A stretch of DNA of 64,000 bases from contig JAISJO010000014.1 in NCBI GenBank assembly GCA_031261485.1, positions 1 through 64,000 on the forward strand, given 5' to 3'. The DNA comes from Propionibacteriaceae bacterium (lineage in GTDB: Bacteria > Actinomycetota > Actinomycetes > Propionibacteriales > Propionibacteriaceae). The notes beneath the pieces were generated by a model that saw only the letters and a program-made list of their open reading frames with translations, was not told where the DNA came from and ran no database searches. The translations under genes were made by a program, and so were the position numbers. This document shows, piece after piece, positions 26,307-36,098 of this stretch. The stretch's first letter is position 1. Each line of letters opens with the position of its first letter.

Positions 26307-27245
26307 TCAGGGAAGGATATGCCCCGCCGCCTGGTACAACTCGTACCACTCGTTGCGCGTCAACTCGATATCGGCACCGGCCGCTGCGTCCTTGACTCTC
26401 TGAGGAGTCGTGGTGCCGAGGACGACCTGCCAATTCGCAGGGTGACGCACAATCCACGCAGCGGCGATACCCTCAGGAGTCGCAGCATACTTGCTTGCCA
26501 GACGGTCCATGACCGCGTTCAGTTCCGTGTAATCGGGATTACCGATGAAAGGACCATTGAAGAAGCCAGCCTGGAAGGGCGACCATGCCTGGAGGGTGAT
26601 GTCGTTGAGGCGACAGTAATCGACAATGCCATTGTCGCGGTCGATTGACTGATCGAGTGAGACCATATTCATTGCCGTGCCCTGGGCGATGATGGGTGCG
26701 TGCGTAATGGACAACTGCACCTGATTGACGACGAGCGGGCGCGTGACGTACTTCTTCAGCAGGGCGATCTGGCCAGGCGTGTGGTTGGAGACGCCAAAGT
26801 TGCGCACCTTCCCGGAGGCAGCCAGGTCATCGAATGCAGCCGCCACTTCCTCGGGCTCGACCAGCGCGTCAGGGCGATGCAGGAGAAGGATGTCGATGTA
26901 ATCAGTCTTGAGCGCCTTGAGAGAGCCCTCGACCTGGCGGACGATGTGGTCATGGGAGAAGTCGAATGTCGTCACAGGCTCCCAGCGGTTGATGCCCGCC
27001 TTCGTCTGCAAGACGATTTCCTCGCGCTGGGACGACGTCAGATTGAGCGCGTCACCGAAACGCGCCTCACATTTGTGGTAGTCACCGCCGTACACATCAG
27101 CGTGATCGAAGAAGGTGATACCCGCGTCGCGCGCGGTCTGATAGAGGGTGCGAATCTCGTCGTCGGTCTTGTCGGTGATACGCATCTGGCCCGAGATGAT
27201 GGTGGGGACGCTCAGGTTGGTGCCCGGCATGGAAAAGTACTTCAT
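26307..27245 (-). CDS. Aldo/keto reductase
   Basis: An NADPH-dependent reductase of 312 residues, of the YdhF-like branch. The catalytic tetrad is visible: Asp in FFDHAD, Tyr in VYGG, Lys in LQTKAG and His in LLLHRPD. The C-terminal NADP-binding region is VVLGTTTPQRV. AAGGAG precedes the start. It is convergent with the GNAT gene and divergent from the UDP-glucose pyrophosphorylase gene. The physiological carbonyl substrate is unknown. Confidence 0.9.
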   Translation of the reverse strand: MKYFSMPGTNLSVPTIISGQMRITDKTDDEIRTLYQTARDAGITFFDHADVYGGDYHKCEARFGDALNLTSSQREEIVLQTKAGINRWEPVTTFDFSHDHIVRQVEGSLKALKTDYIDILLLHRPDALVEPEEVAAAFDDLAASGKVRNFGVSNHTPGQIALLKKYVTRPLVVNQVQLSITHAPIIAQGTAMNMVSLDQSIDRDNGIVDYCRLNDITLQAWSPFQAGFFNGPFIGNPDYTELNAVMDRLASKYAATPEGIAAAWIVRHPANWQVVLGTTTPQRVKDAAAGADIELTRNEWYELYQAAGHILP

Positions 27246-27391
27246 AGTTCTCCTTTGACTGTGGCTGTCATTCTAGTACCCAATTTGTTCAGTCATTGAA
27301 CTTGTCCACGGCAGCGACCGATCAAGCCTCTGACAGGGCACACTGGCTCTGAACAAGCTAGCGCCGAGCGTCCTCCTATACACTCATATCC

Positions 27392-28750
27392 ATGAGCACA
27401 GGCAAGGAACTGGCCGCCGAGAAGATGCGGGCCAAGGGCGTGGACGCCACAGCCGTCAAGATTTTCGAGAACTACTGGGACCACCTGGCGACAGGGGCGA
27501 CCGGTATGATTCCTGAGGACACTATTACCCCTCTGACAACGCCAGACACTCTCGATGAAAACATGGTCGCCGACGATGACGACCTTGCCGCCCTGGAGTT
27601 GACTGTCCAAATCAAGCTCAATGGCGGGCTTGGAACCTCCATGGGATTGTCCGGCCCGAAGTCGCTGCTCCCTGTGGTGGATGGGCACACTTTCCTCGAC
27701 ATCATGGTGCGCCAAGTCTTGTACGCCCGGCATTGGTATGGTGCCCGCCTACCCCTGATATTCCTCGACTCGTTCAATACCCGCGAGACGACCCTGGAAG
27801 CGCTGAAGGCCTACCCGGACCTCGCCGTCGAGGACATACCTCTGGACATGATGCAGTCCGAGGAACCCAAGTTGCTGCAATCCGACCTCACACCGGCGAC
27901 CTGGCCCGCCAATCCCGACCTGGAATGGTGCCCGCCCGGACATGGCGACCTTTACCCGACTCTCCTGGATTCCGGCATTCTCGATTTACTCATTGACAAG
28001 GGATTTCGGTATGCGTCAGTGTCCAACGGGGACAATCTCGGAGCGGCACCTTCCCCGGTCCTGGCCGGATGGTTCGCACGTACAGGCGCGCCTTTCGCCG
28101 CTGAAATCACCCTCCGTACGCCCATGGATGTCAAAGGCGGCCATCTGGCCACACGCAAGGCAGACGACCGACTCATCCTGCGCGAATCGGCACAAACTCC
28201 GCAAGACGAGTTGGTGTACTTCACCGATGCGTCGATCCATCCGTACGCCCACTGCAACAACCTCTGGTTCGACCTAGTCGCCCTTCGCGCCAAATTGGAG
28301 GAGACCGACGGCGTCCTCAACCTGCCACTGATTCGCAATTCCAAGACTGTGGACCCCACGGACGCCGACTCGCCAGCGGTATACCAGATTGAGTGTGCCA
28401 TGGGGGCGGCCATCGAATCCTTCGAGGGTGCCACTGCCATTGCTGTTCCCCGTTCGCGGTTCCTCCCGGTCAAGACGACTAACGAGTTGACATTGTTACG
28501 TTCGGACGTGTTCGAGATGGGCGAGGACTTCATACCGCGCGCCACGACTTCCCCTCTGCCCGTGGTCGCCCTGCCGAAGGTGTACGCCAAGATGAACGAC
28601 TACGAGGCGCGACTGCCTTACCCCTTGTCACTCAATGATTGCCGAACCTTGACTGTCGAAGGAGACTGGACCTTCGGCGAGCATGTCGATGTCATCGGCG
28701 ATGTCGTCCTCGGCCCCGAGGGCGGGAAGATCGACGGTCGAGTGGAGTGA
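27392..28750 (+). CDS. UTP-glucose-1-phosphate uridylyltransferase, eukaryotic-type (UDPGP family)
   Basis: A protein of 452 residues that makes UDP-glucose from UTP and glucose-1-phosphate. It belongs to the eukaryote-like UDPGP family, not the bacterial GalU family: the nucleotide loop is KLNGGLGTSMGLSGPKS near residue 73, with SVSNGDNLGA and ECAMGAAIESF further on. Such enzymes are typical of bifidobacteria, where they serve the Leloir and lacto-N-biose pathways. A TATACACT box just upstream and the absence of a ribosome-binding site suggest a leaderless transcript. Confidence 0.92.
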   Translation: MSTGKELAAEKMRAKGVDATAVKIFENYWDHLATGATGMIPEDTITPLTTPDTLDENMVADDDDLAALELTVQIKLNGGLGTSMGLSGPKSLLPVVDGHTFLDIMVRQVLYARHWYGARLPLIFLDSFNTRETTLEALKAYPDLAVEDIPLDMMQSEEPKLLQSDLTPATWPANPDLEWCPPGHGDLYPTLLDSGILDLLIDKGFRYASVSNGDNLGAAPSPVLAGWFARTGAPFAAEITLRTPMDVKGGHLATRKADDRLILRESAQTPQDELVYFTDASIHPYAHCNNLWFDLVALRAKLEETDGVLNLPLIRNSKTVDPTDADSPAVYQIECAMGAAIESFEGATAIAVPRSRFLPVKTTNELTLLRSDVFEMGEDFIPRATTSPLPVVALPKVYAKMNDYEARLPYPLSLNDCRTLTVEGDWTFGEHVDVIGDVVLGPEGGKIDGRVE

Positions 28751-28944
28751 GACTGGCCCTCGTGAGCAAGCGCTGATTCTCGGGCGGTAGTGGGTCCCTC
28801 TCCACGCCTGAACGACTTCGCGCAACCAGGCAGTGGATGGGTATTTATCCCCATAGATGGACCTGCGCCGTGAAGCGAGAATTGTGTAGTAAGTTGTGGC
28901 ATCAACTGAGGTGTGCACGACGGAAGCTTTCGAGGGGGATGACC

Positions 28945-31900
28945 GTGAGAAGGATGAACTGGCGCGGAGTCGCTTCGGTCGGATCCGTTGTTGCGTTGAC
29001 GTGCGGACTGGTGGGTGCTGCGGTGGCCAGCGATGGTTTCCCCGTTGCCGAAATCGAACTGAATGACACCGGAGTATGGGTCGTGAACGGGTCGGCTGGA
29101 TTCGTAGGGCGCTTCAACACTGACGCTGGGCTTCTCGACGGGGCGTCATTCGTCGACATGGATCGTTTTGATGTGATTCAAGAAGATGCCAACGTCTTTG
29201 TCCAGGACACGGACGCCGGATCCGTGGTCTCCCTCAATCCGTCTCAGTTGTCCTTGGGTCGTCCTGTGAAACTGGAGGCTGGCGCCACAGTCACCTTGGG
29301 TGGCGGTGTCGTGGGTGTGCTGATGCCATCGGCTGGGGTTTTCTGGAGGCTGGCGGCTGACGCACTGCCAGCATTCCAGGCTGACATGGAGGTCTTCCCT
29401 CCGACACTGGAGGGGCTGTCAAGCAACACTGTGGCGGTGACAGGGGTGGACGGATCGTCCTATGTGCTCAACCCGAGTCAGTCCAGTCTGACAACAGTCA
29501 GGGTGACAGACGCTGCGGCGGGTGTGACCGAGTCGACCGTGGAGGAATTGAAGGGGCTGGACCCGAATGGCACCTACTCGATGACAGTGGTGGGATCGAC
29601 TCCGGTGGTCTGGTCGGCAATGGATCGTCAACTCTTTTTGGGGTCGAAGTCTGTGGTCGAGGTTCCAGAAACCGACAAGGATCCGACGGTTGCGTTGCAG
29701 CAGCCATCTGCCGGCGCCACCGCCGTGGTGTATTCAGTTCCGTCGGGGCTGGTTGTGCAGCCCCTGAACGGGTCAGCGGCCTCGATTCAGAGTGTGGATT
29801 CGGTCGGGGCGGTACCGACGGCGCCGGTTCAACTCAGCGGATGCATCTATGCGGTTTGGGGCTTCTCGGGCGATTTCGTGAGGGATTGTGTCGTGGAAGC
29901 GGATGACTCGGTGTCGAAAGTCGAGGATGTGGATCCAGGCGACACCCTGCGACTGCGTGTCAACAGAGGCCGCGTTGTGCTCAACGGAGTGAAGTCGGGT
30001 GGTGTCTGGCTTGTTGACGGAGCAATCGAGCGGAAAGACAATTGGGATATGTTCATGTTCGGCGGGGGTGGCGAAGTCGAAGAGGAATCGAAAGAGGACG
30101 TCGACGATTCGGTGCAGCCAGACCATGGCGAGGTGAACCACGCACCGCAGGCAGTCGATGATTCTTTCGGCGTCCGCGCGGGACGCTCAACCCTGCTCCC
30201 AGTGGTGGAGAACGACGTTGACGAGGACGGCGATCCACTGACGGTTGCGCTGGATGGTGAAGATCCTCAGGGGGTGACCCTCGGCCGGGTCTACGATGAC
30301 TCGGTCTTCCAGATTGATGTGCCTGCTGGCGAGTCTGGACCAATCTCATTCTTCTACACGGCATCAGATGGGCGCGGAGGGGAGTCGAAGGCGCGAGTGT
30401 CAATCACGGTAGTCCCGGATGAGGAGAACTCGCCTCCAGCGGCGGTGCGTTCGACGATGCTGGCGGTGTCCACTGGGAAACAGGTGTCGAAGAATGTTTT
30501 GGTGGATTGGCGCGATCCTGATGGGGACACACTGTTCCTCGTGAAGGCTGTGCCTGAATCAGCCGAGGATGTGGCCCAGATTCTGCCGGACGGGTCGTTC
30601 ATTTTCAAGGACGGGGGCGTGTCGATCGGTCTGAAGAAAGTGACGATAATAGTGTCCGATGGCAGGCAGGAAGTCTCGGGCGAGGTCATGGTGAGCGTGC
30701 TCCCTGGAGATAACCGCAAGCCGCAGGCCAACAATGATTTGGTGTCGGCAACGGTGGGCCAGTCGGTGACGGTCCTGCCCCTGCTGAATGATTCGGATCC
30801 AGATGGCGATCATTTGCAGTTGACATCCGTCTCGGACGATCCTCGGTGCGCGTTGGTGAAGGACTTCGAGGCGGGCAAGGTCACCGCGACGTGTTCCGAG
30901 GCTGGGTCGGTGTACCTGAGGTACACGGTGACCGATGGCCCATCACCAAACCAGGAAGGCTGGATTCGCATCAATGTCACCCCACCGGCCAGTCAGGATA
31001 CGCCGCCAACGGCGGTTCCCGACACGGTGCTGGTGGCCTCCGGGCAGGACGCAATGGTGAAAGTTCTGGACAATGATGTCAATCCGCTGGGTTTCCCACT
31101 GGTGGTCACGGGTGTGTCGGGCACAAGCGGACTGCCGATTGATGTGGCGGTGGTTGACTACGAAAAGCTCAAGATTACCCACAGACAGGATTTCGCCGCC
31201 CCAGTGTCGTTCAGTTACACGGTCTCGAACGGGCGGTACTTCGCCACGTCAACAGTGACAGTGGTTCAGACTGAGGCGCCAGAGACAATTCTGCCGCCAA
31301 ACGCTGCCGATGATGTGGTTCGGGTGCGAGCAGGTGACGTGGCGACTGTTCACGTCTTGAATAATGACACCCATCCCAACGGGATACCGCTGCGGCTACT
31401 GCCAGACCTTGTCGATGCGCCGGATCCTGATACGCAAGCCCTAGTCTTCACGTCGGGCAACACGGTCCGGGTGCATGCCCGTCAGACTCCTGGGGTCTAC
31501 AGGGTGGCCTACCAGGTGGTGGGCACTCAGGGGATCGCCGAACCTGATACCGCTCAGGTGACGATTTACGTGACGGCTCCGCCCACCGACCAGGCAGGGA
31601 ACCAAGCGCCGAAGCCGCTGGATGTCGAGGCTCGCACATTGGCGGGCAAGCCAGTCGTCATCCAGATCCCTCTGGACGGAATTGACCCTGACGGAGATGT
31701 CGTTTCGCTGCTCGGCATCGGCTCCGCCCCCATGCAGGGCGGCCAAGTGACCTCAGTTGGCCCGAGCACAATCACCTACGACCCAGGGAAACTGGTATTG
31801 GGCAAGGTCGAGTTCACCTACGTCGTGATAGATCGTCTCGGCCAGCGCGCCATAGGAACAATTGTGGTGTGCGTTGGTCCGGCCAGTGATGTGAATCGCC

Positions 31901-34900
31901 CGCCGGTGGCAGTGGCTGATGCGGTGGAAACCCGTCCAGGCAAGCTCATCCGCACTCCCGTGACGGCCAACGACTCGGACCCAGATGGCGACACTATTGC
32001 AGTGGTGAAGGCTGAGGCCTATGACGATGCTTTCCCGGTGGCGGTGGAGGACAACGAGATTGCGTTTACTGCTCCGGTCCAGGAGGGAGACTATTGGGTC
32101 ACGTATGTGATCAGCGATGATCTGGGGCTAACCGCATCAGGAGTAGTGAGTGTGCATGTCGCGGCAGATGTGCCGCCTCTGAAGCCGGTCCCACAAGATG
32201 ATCAGGCGGGGTACGCCGAGGTGTTGGCTCAGCCGCAGGTGGTGATCGAGTTCCTGAAGAATGACACTGACCCAGATGGCGATGTCGCTGAAGACGTGGT
32301 CGACTGGGATAGGGCTGGCTTCCCTGGCATCACTGTGTCCGGACGAGTGATGACTGTCCCGGTCGCAGACACTCTGCAGATCATTGATTACTGGCTCACC
32401 GATCCCGATGGCGGTATTGGGCGTGCTTTTGTGATTGTGCCGGGAGTACAGGAGATCTCTCCGCAGTTGACCTTTGGTGTGTCTCCGATCATGGTCAAGG
32501 GCGGGGAGTCTGTGTCATTTGAGTTGAGCGACTACGTGAGTGTACGTCCTGACAGAACGCCCCGAGTCGTGCAGAAAAACACTGTGACAACCTGGAATGG
32601 TTCTATCACTGTGGATTCGGTCACTCGGCTGACATTCGGAGCCCCTTGGACTGATGTGGCCGACAAGGGGTCCATATCGGTCGAGGTGACCGATGGGGAG
32701 TCGCTGGAGGATGAGTCTGGTTTGTCCGCAGTCGTGACAATTCCGGTAGTGATCCTACCAAGCGAACAGACTAATCATCCGCCGACTGTGCGCGGTTCAG
32801 AGATTTCCGTGGAGGTGGGGGGCGAGGCCAGCCTCAACATGGCACCCTTGGCCTCCGACCCGGACGCGGGCGACACACTGCGGTTCGCCATAGCAGCGGT
32901 CCCGGAAACAAATGGTGTCACGGCGAGTCTGGCTGGTCCGACCTTGAGCGTCAAGGCCTCCAGTTCCGCGACGCAGGGCACGGACCGTGTGGTGGTGTCG
33001 GTCACGGATGGGAAATCCGACTCCGTGTCATCTCAGATCACGATCAGGATTGTGGCTTCGACGAGGCCGTTGCCGATGGCGCGTGATGATGAGATGACTG
33101 ACGCGCACCAAGGGCAGACCTATTGCATCGATGTGACAAGCAATGATGCGAACCCGTTCCCCGAGACTGAGCTGAGTGTCACTGCGGCGACTCTGGAGTC
33201 GGGCAGCGGTTCGGTCCAGATCGGCTGTGATGGGAAAGAGAACTCTGTTGCTGTGACCCCGGCCGGTGACTTTTTCGGCGCCATGGTCGTCGTGTACACG
33301 ATCCAGGATGCGACCCATGACGCATCTCGGCAGGGGCAGGCGCGGATCCAGTTGACGGTGAAAGGTCGGCCCGCTGCCCCAGCCGGACTACATATCGAGC
33401 AGGTTGGGAACCAGGTGGTGATACTGTCGTGGTCACCATCAGACAACCACGGCTCTCCCATCACTAGCTACACAGTGTCAAGTGTCCCGGTGGCAGGACC
33501 ATGGACATGTGGCACTGCGACATTGTGTCAACTGACCGGATTGACGAACAATGTGACCTACACATTCACGGTCAAGGCGACGAACGCCGTTGGGGATTCC
33601 GACCCGTCCTTGGCATCTGCGGAAGCCCGTCCGGATGTGATCCCGAACCATCCAGCGCCTCCAACACTGGACTTCGGAGATCAACGACTCTTGGTGTCGT
33701 GGGTCAATCCAGGCTCGGAAGGCTCTCCTGTGACGAGCTACAATCTGCGCATCTCTCCGGCGCCGCAATCTGGGCAGACTGAAATCATCGGGGTGACTGG
33801 AACGAGCTACTTGTGGACAGGCTTGGACAACGGCACTCCATACCAGATCAAAGTGTGTGCGGTTAACGCTGCGCAGGGGGTGTGCTCCGAGGATTCGCAC
33901 TGGTCGACCTATTCCAAGCCGGAGACTCCGGCCAGACCACCCGACGCGCCGTATCAACTGAGCGTCGCGAGGCTTTCGCCGATTGGCGACGAAGCTCGGG
34001 CGGAGATTTGTTGGCACGCTCCCCTCAGTGATGGTGGGTCCGCTATCACGAGCTACACTGTCAAGTCTTCTCAAGACTTCACATACGCCGTCACAGATGG
34101 AACAACATGTAGGATTGTCGCTGTAGCGTACAACGAGACAAACGTCACGTTCAGTGTTGCGGCCCGCAACAAGGCGGGCATAAGCAACTATTCGTCCGCC
34201 TCCAATCCATTCCGGGCATTCGTCCCGCCGGGAGCAGTGTCGGATGTCACCAAGGTAGACTCGGACAATTCTTGTGTTCTGCATTTCGGTCCCGCGTCCC
34301 TGAACGGCGCCAAGTCAATGGAAGTGGCCTACCATTGGCGAGCCAACAATAAGTCCTCGGGGTCTTTCGGCACCGCCACTTCGGGGACGGCCACCGGACT
34401 GCCGAACAATTGGAAGTACACCATCTATGTGAAAGCTGTCACCACCGTACAAGGCCAATCCTATGAAGGGCCAGAGGTCTCGGTCAGCGACTGCGAACCC
34501 TACGGACTGCCCATCACGCCAGTAGCGGGAGCGTCCAAGTCCAGCGACGCCAACTCAAGTGCGGTCACCTTGTCTTGGACCATGCCCCCCCGGAATGGAC
34601 GCGACGTTTATCTCGAAGTCAACGTCGACAATGAAGGATGGGTCCACCAAGACGAATCTGAATCCACGACCCGCGACAGTGGTTGGGGTGGCCTCCATAC
34701 CATCTCAGTCCGTGCCGTAGACGTGACTGGACAAGTCAGCGCCGAAGCCTCCGCCCAAGCAAATGGCAACACCCCACCCAAGAGTCCAGCAGTGCAATTG
34801 CGCCTTGGCGCACCTCGCACCCCAACGGGGCGGTTCTTGGAGGTGAAGCTGACGGATTTCAACAGCAACACCGTTGTTAGTTGCCGATGGTCCGTTACGG

Positions 34901-35091
34901 CCGCCAACGGCGGTGATCGATGGTTCACGATTGCAGTCGATGGCAGTGGAAATCACGATTGGACGCGGGTCTTGGTTGGTGTTGTCAACGACGCCGACTC
35001 CAACAGGTCCTACGCATGGACATCGTATCCCGCAAGTTCGGAAGTCGTCATGTGCCGGTTCGATAGTTCTACTGAGGTCTGGAGTCCGTAG
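28945..35091 (+). CDS. Giant surface protein with Ig-like and fibronectin type III repeats
   Basis: A protein of 2,048 residues from GTG 28945 (GAGGGGG six bases upstream; ATG 28939 is an alternative). A signal anchor lies at residues 5-28, followed by a beta-rich head of about 340 residues and an acidic linker. Eleven Ig/cadherin-like repeats of about 97 residues then run from about 398 to 1475, many with N-x-P-P openings and DPDGD calcium-type motifs. At least three fibronectin type III domains (about 1477-1760) and further beta domains follow. No LPXTG sorting motif is seen. It heads the rightward kinase/MoxR cluster, as fn3 does in bifidobacterial PFNA clusters. Likely roles are adhesion or extracellular sensing. 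Confidence 0.85.
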   Translation: MRRMNWRGVASVGSVVALTCGLVGAAVASDGFPVAEIELNDTGVWVVNGSAGFVGRFNTDAGLLDGASFVDMDRFDVIQEDANVFVQDTDAGSVVSLNPSQLSLGRPVKLEAGATVTLGGGVVGVLMPSAGVFWRLAADALPAFQADMEVFPPTLEGLSSNTVAVTGVDGSSYVLNPSQSSLTTVRVTDAAAGVTESTVEELKGLDPNGTYSMTVVGSTPVVWSAMDRQLFLGSKSVVEVPETDKDPTVALQQPSAGATAVVYSVPSGLVVQPLNGSAASIQSVDSVGAVPTAPVQLSGCIYAVWGFSGDFVRDCVVEADDSVSKVEDVDPGDTLRLRVNRGRVVLNGVKSGGVWLVDGAIERKDNWDMFMFGGGGEVEEESKEDVDDSVQPDHGEVNHAPQAVDDSFGVRAGRSTLLPVVENDVDEDGDPLTVALDGEDPQGVTLGRVYDDSVFQIDVPAGESGPISFFYTASDGRGGESKARVSITVVPDEENSPPAAVRSTMLAVSTGKQVSKNVLVDWRDPDGDTLFLVKAVPESAEDVAQILPDGSFIFKDGGVSIGLKKVTIIVSDGRQEVSGEVMVSVLPGDNRKPQANNDLVSATVGQSVTVLPLLNDSDPDGDHLQLTSVSDDPRCALVKDFEAGKVTATCSEAGSVYLRYTVTDGPSPNQEGWIRINVTPPASQDTPPTAVPDTVLVASGQDAMVKVLDNDVNPLGFPLVVTGVSGTSGLPIDVAVVDYEKLKITHRQDFAAPVSFSYTVSNGRYFATSTVTVVQTEAPETILPPNAADDVVRVRAGDVATVHVLNNDTHPNGIPLRLLPDLVDAPDPDTQALVFTSGNTVRVHARQTPGVYRVAYQVVGTQGIAEPDTAQVTIYVTAPPTDQAGNQAPKPLDVEARTLAGKPVVIQIPLDGIDPDGDVVSLLGIGSAPMQGGQVTSVGPSTITYDPGKLVLGKVEFTYVVIDRLGQRAIGTIVVCVGPASDVNRPPVAVADAVETRPGKLIRTPVTANDSDPDGDTIAVVKAEAYDDAFPVAVEDNEIAFTAPVQEGDYWVTYVISDDLGLTASGVVSVHVAADVPPLKPVPQDDQAGYAEVLAQPQVVIEFLKNDTDPDGDVAEDVVDWDRAGFPGITVSGRVMTVPVADTLQIIDYWLTDPDGGIGRAFVIVPGVQEISPQLTFGVSPIMVKGGESVSFELSDYVSVRPDRTPRVVQKNTVTTWNGSITVDSVTRLTFGAPWTDVADKGSISVEVTDGESLEDESGLSAVVTIPVVILPSEQTNHPPTVRGSEISVEVGGEASLNMAPLASDPDAGDTLRFAIAAVPETNGVTASLAGPTLSVKASSSATQGTDRVVVSVTDGKSDSVSSQITIRIVASTRPLPMARDDEMTDAHQGQTYCIDVTSNDANPFPETELSVTAATLESGSGSVQIGCDGKENSVAVTPAGDFFGAMVVVYTIQDATHDASRQGQARIQLTVKGRPAAPAGLHIEQVGNQVVILSWSPSDNHGSPITSYTVSSVPVAGPWTCGTATLCQLTGLTNNVTYTFTVKATNAVGDSDPSLASAEARPDVIPNHPAPPTLDFGDQRLLVSWVNPGSEGSPVTSYNLRISPAPQSGQTEIIGVTGTSYLWTGLDNGTPYQIKVCAVNAAQGVCSEDSHWSTYSKPETPARPPDAPYQLSVARLSPIGDEARAEICWHAPLSDGGSAITSYTVKSSQDFTYAVTDGTTCRIVAVAYNETNVTFSVAARNKAGISNYSSASNPFRAFVPPGAVSDVTKVDSDNSCVLHFGPASLNGAKSMEVAYHWRANNKSSGSFGTATSGTATGLPNNWKYTIYVKAVTTVQGQSYEGPEVSVSDCEPYGLPITPVAGASKSSDANSSAVTLSWTMPPRNGRDVYLEVNVDNEGWVHQDESESTTRDSGWGGLHTISVRAVDVTGQVSAEASAQANGNTPPKSPAVQLRLGAPRTPTGRFLEVKLTDFNSNTVVSCRWSVTAANGGDRWFTIAVDGSGNHDWTRVLVGVVNDADSNRSYAWTSYPASSEVVMCRFDSSTEVWSP

Positions 35092-35123
35092 TCAGCGGTG
35101 CAAAGAGAAAGCAGAAAACACTC

Positions 35124-36098
35124 ATGTCAATGTCCCACGATGAGGCCCAGTGGTTCTCCACGGCCTTTGACCAGATTGTGTCTACCATCAGCCAGGCTCT
35201 GCTGGGCAAGGAGCACGTCATCCGCCTGACTGTGGCTGCGATGCTTGCTGAAGGCCACATCCTGTTGGAAGACGCCCCCGGAACCGGCAAGACTTCTCTA
35301 GCCAGGGCCCTGGCTGCGACGGTTTCAGGCAGTGACAAGCGCATCCAGTTCACGCCCGATCTCCTGCCAACCGATGTGACCGGTGTGACTGTCTATGATC
35401 AGCGCAAGGGAGACTTCGACTTCCGGCCGGGCCCGATCTTTGCCTCCATCGTGTTGGCCGATGAGATCAACCGCGCCTCACCCAAGACCCAATCGGCTCT
35501 GCTTGAGGTCATGGAGGAGGGCCATGTGACGGTGGATGGGATCACCCGTCCGGTGGGTCGCCCCTTCATGGTTATCGCCACGCAGAATCCCATCGAACAG
35601 GCGGGCACGTACCGTCTGCCCGAGGCGCAGCTGGATCGTTTCCTGATGAAAACCTCGATCGGCTACCCAGACCGAGCCAGCACGGTGGAAATCATCTCGG
35701 GGGCGGCTGTGAAGAACAGGGCGGCGTCCATCGCTCCCATCATCACAACCCAGGCGGTGGCTGGCATGGCCGATTTGGCCTCGACAGCTCTCGTTCCCGA
35801 TTCTGTCCTGGAATACATCGCCGAACTGACGGAAAAGACCCGAAGCACCCATGAGACTCGGATTGGAGTCTCGGTCAGAGGTGCCTTGGCTATGACTCGC
35901 GTCGCCAAGGTCTGGGCCGCTTCCCAGGGGCGGGAGTTTGTCCTGCCGGACGACATCAAAGACCTGGCTGCCCCGGTGTGGACTCACCGATTCGTCCTCG
36001 ACCCGGAGGCTGAGTTCGCCGGCGCGACTGCCGAGAAGATCGTGGCGCGAGTCATCGCAGAGACGCCGGTGCCGACTGTCGGCAGGGCCCAAGGATGA
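35124..36098 (+). CDS. MoxR-family AAA+ ATPase
   Basis: An AAA+ ATPase of 324 residues: Walker A EDAPGTGKTS near residue 50, Walker B IVLADEINRA near residue 112, sensor ATQNPIEQ near residue 153, and the helical lid domain at the end. MoxR ATPases act as chaperones for the assembly of metal or protein complexes and are nearly always encoded beside DUF58 proteins, as here (four-base overlap). Its client here may be the DUF58/transglutaminase-like membrane proteins or the large surface protein. Confidence 0.93.
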   Translation: MSMSHDEAQWFSTAFDQIVSTISQALLGKEHVIRLTVAAMLAEGHILLEDAPGTGKTSLARALAATVSGSDKRIQFTPDLLPTDVTGVTVYDQRKGDFDFRPGPIFASIVLADEINRASPKTQSALLEVMEEGHVTVDGITRPVGRPFMVIATQNPIEQAGTYRLPEAQLDRFLMKTSIGYPDRASTVEIISGAAVKNRAASIAPIITTQAVAGMADLASTALVPDSVLEYIAELTEKTRSTHETRIGVSVRGALAMTRVAKVWAASQGREFVLPDDIKDLAAPVWTHRFVLDPEAEFAGATAEKIVARVIAETPVPTVGRAQG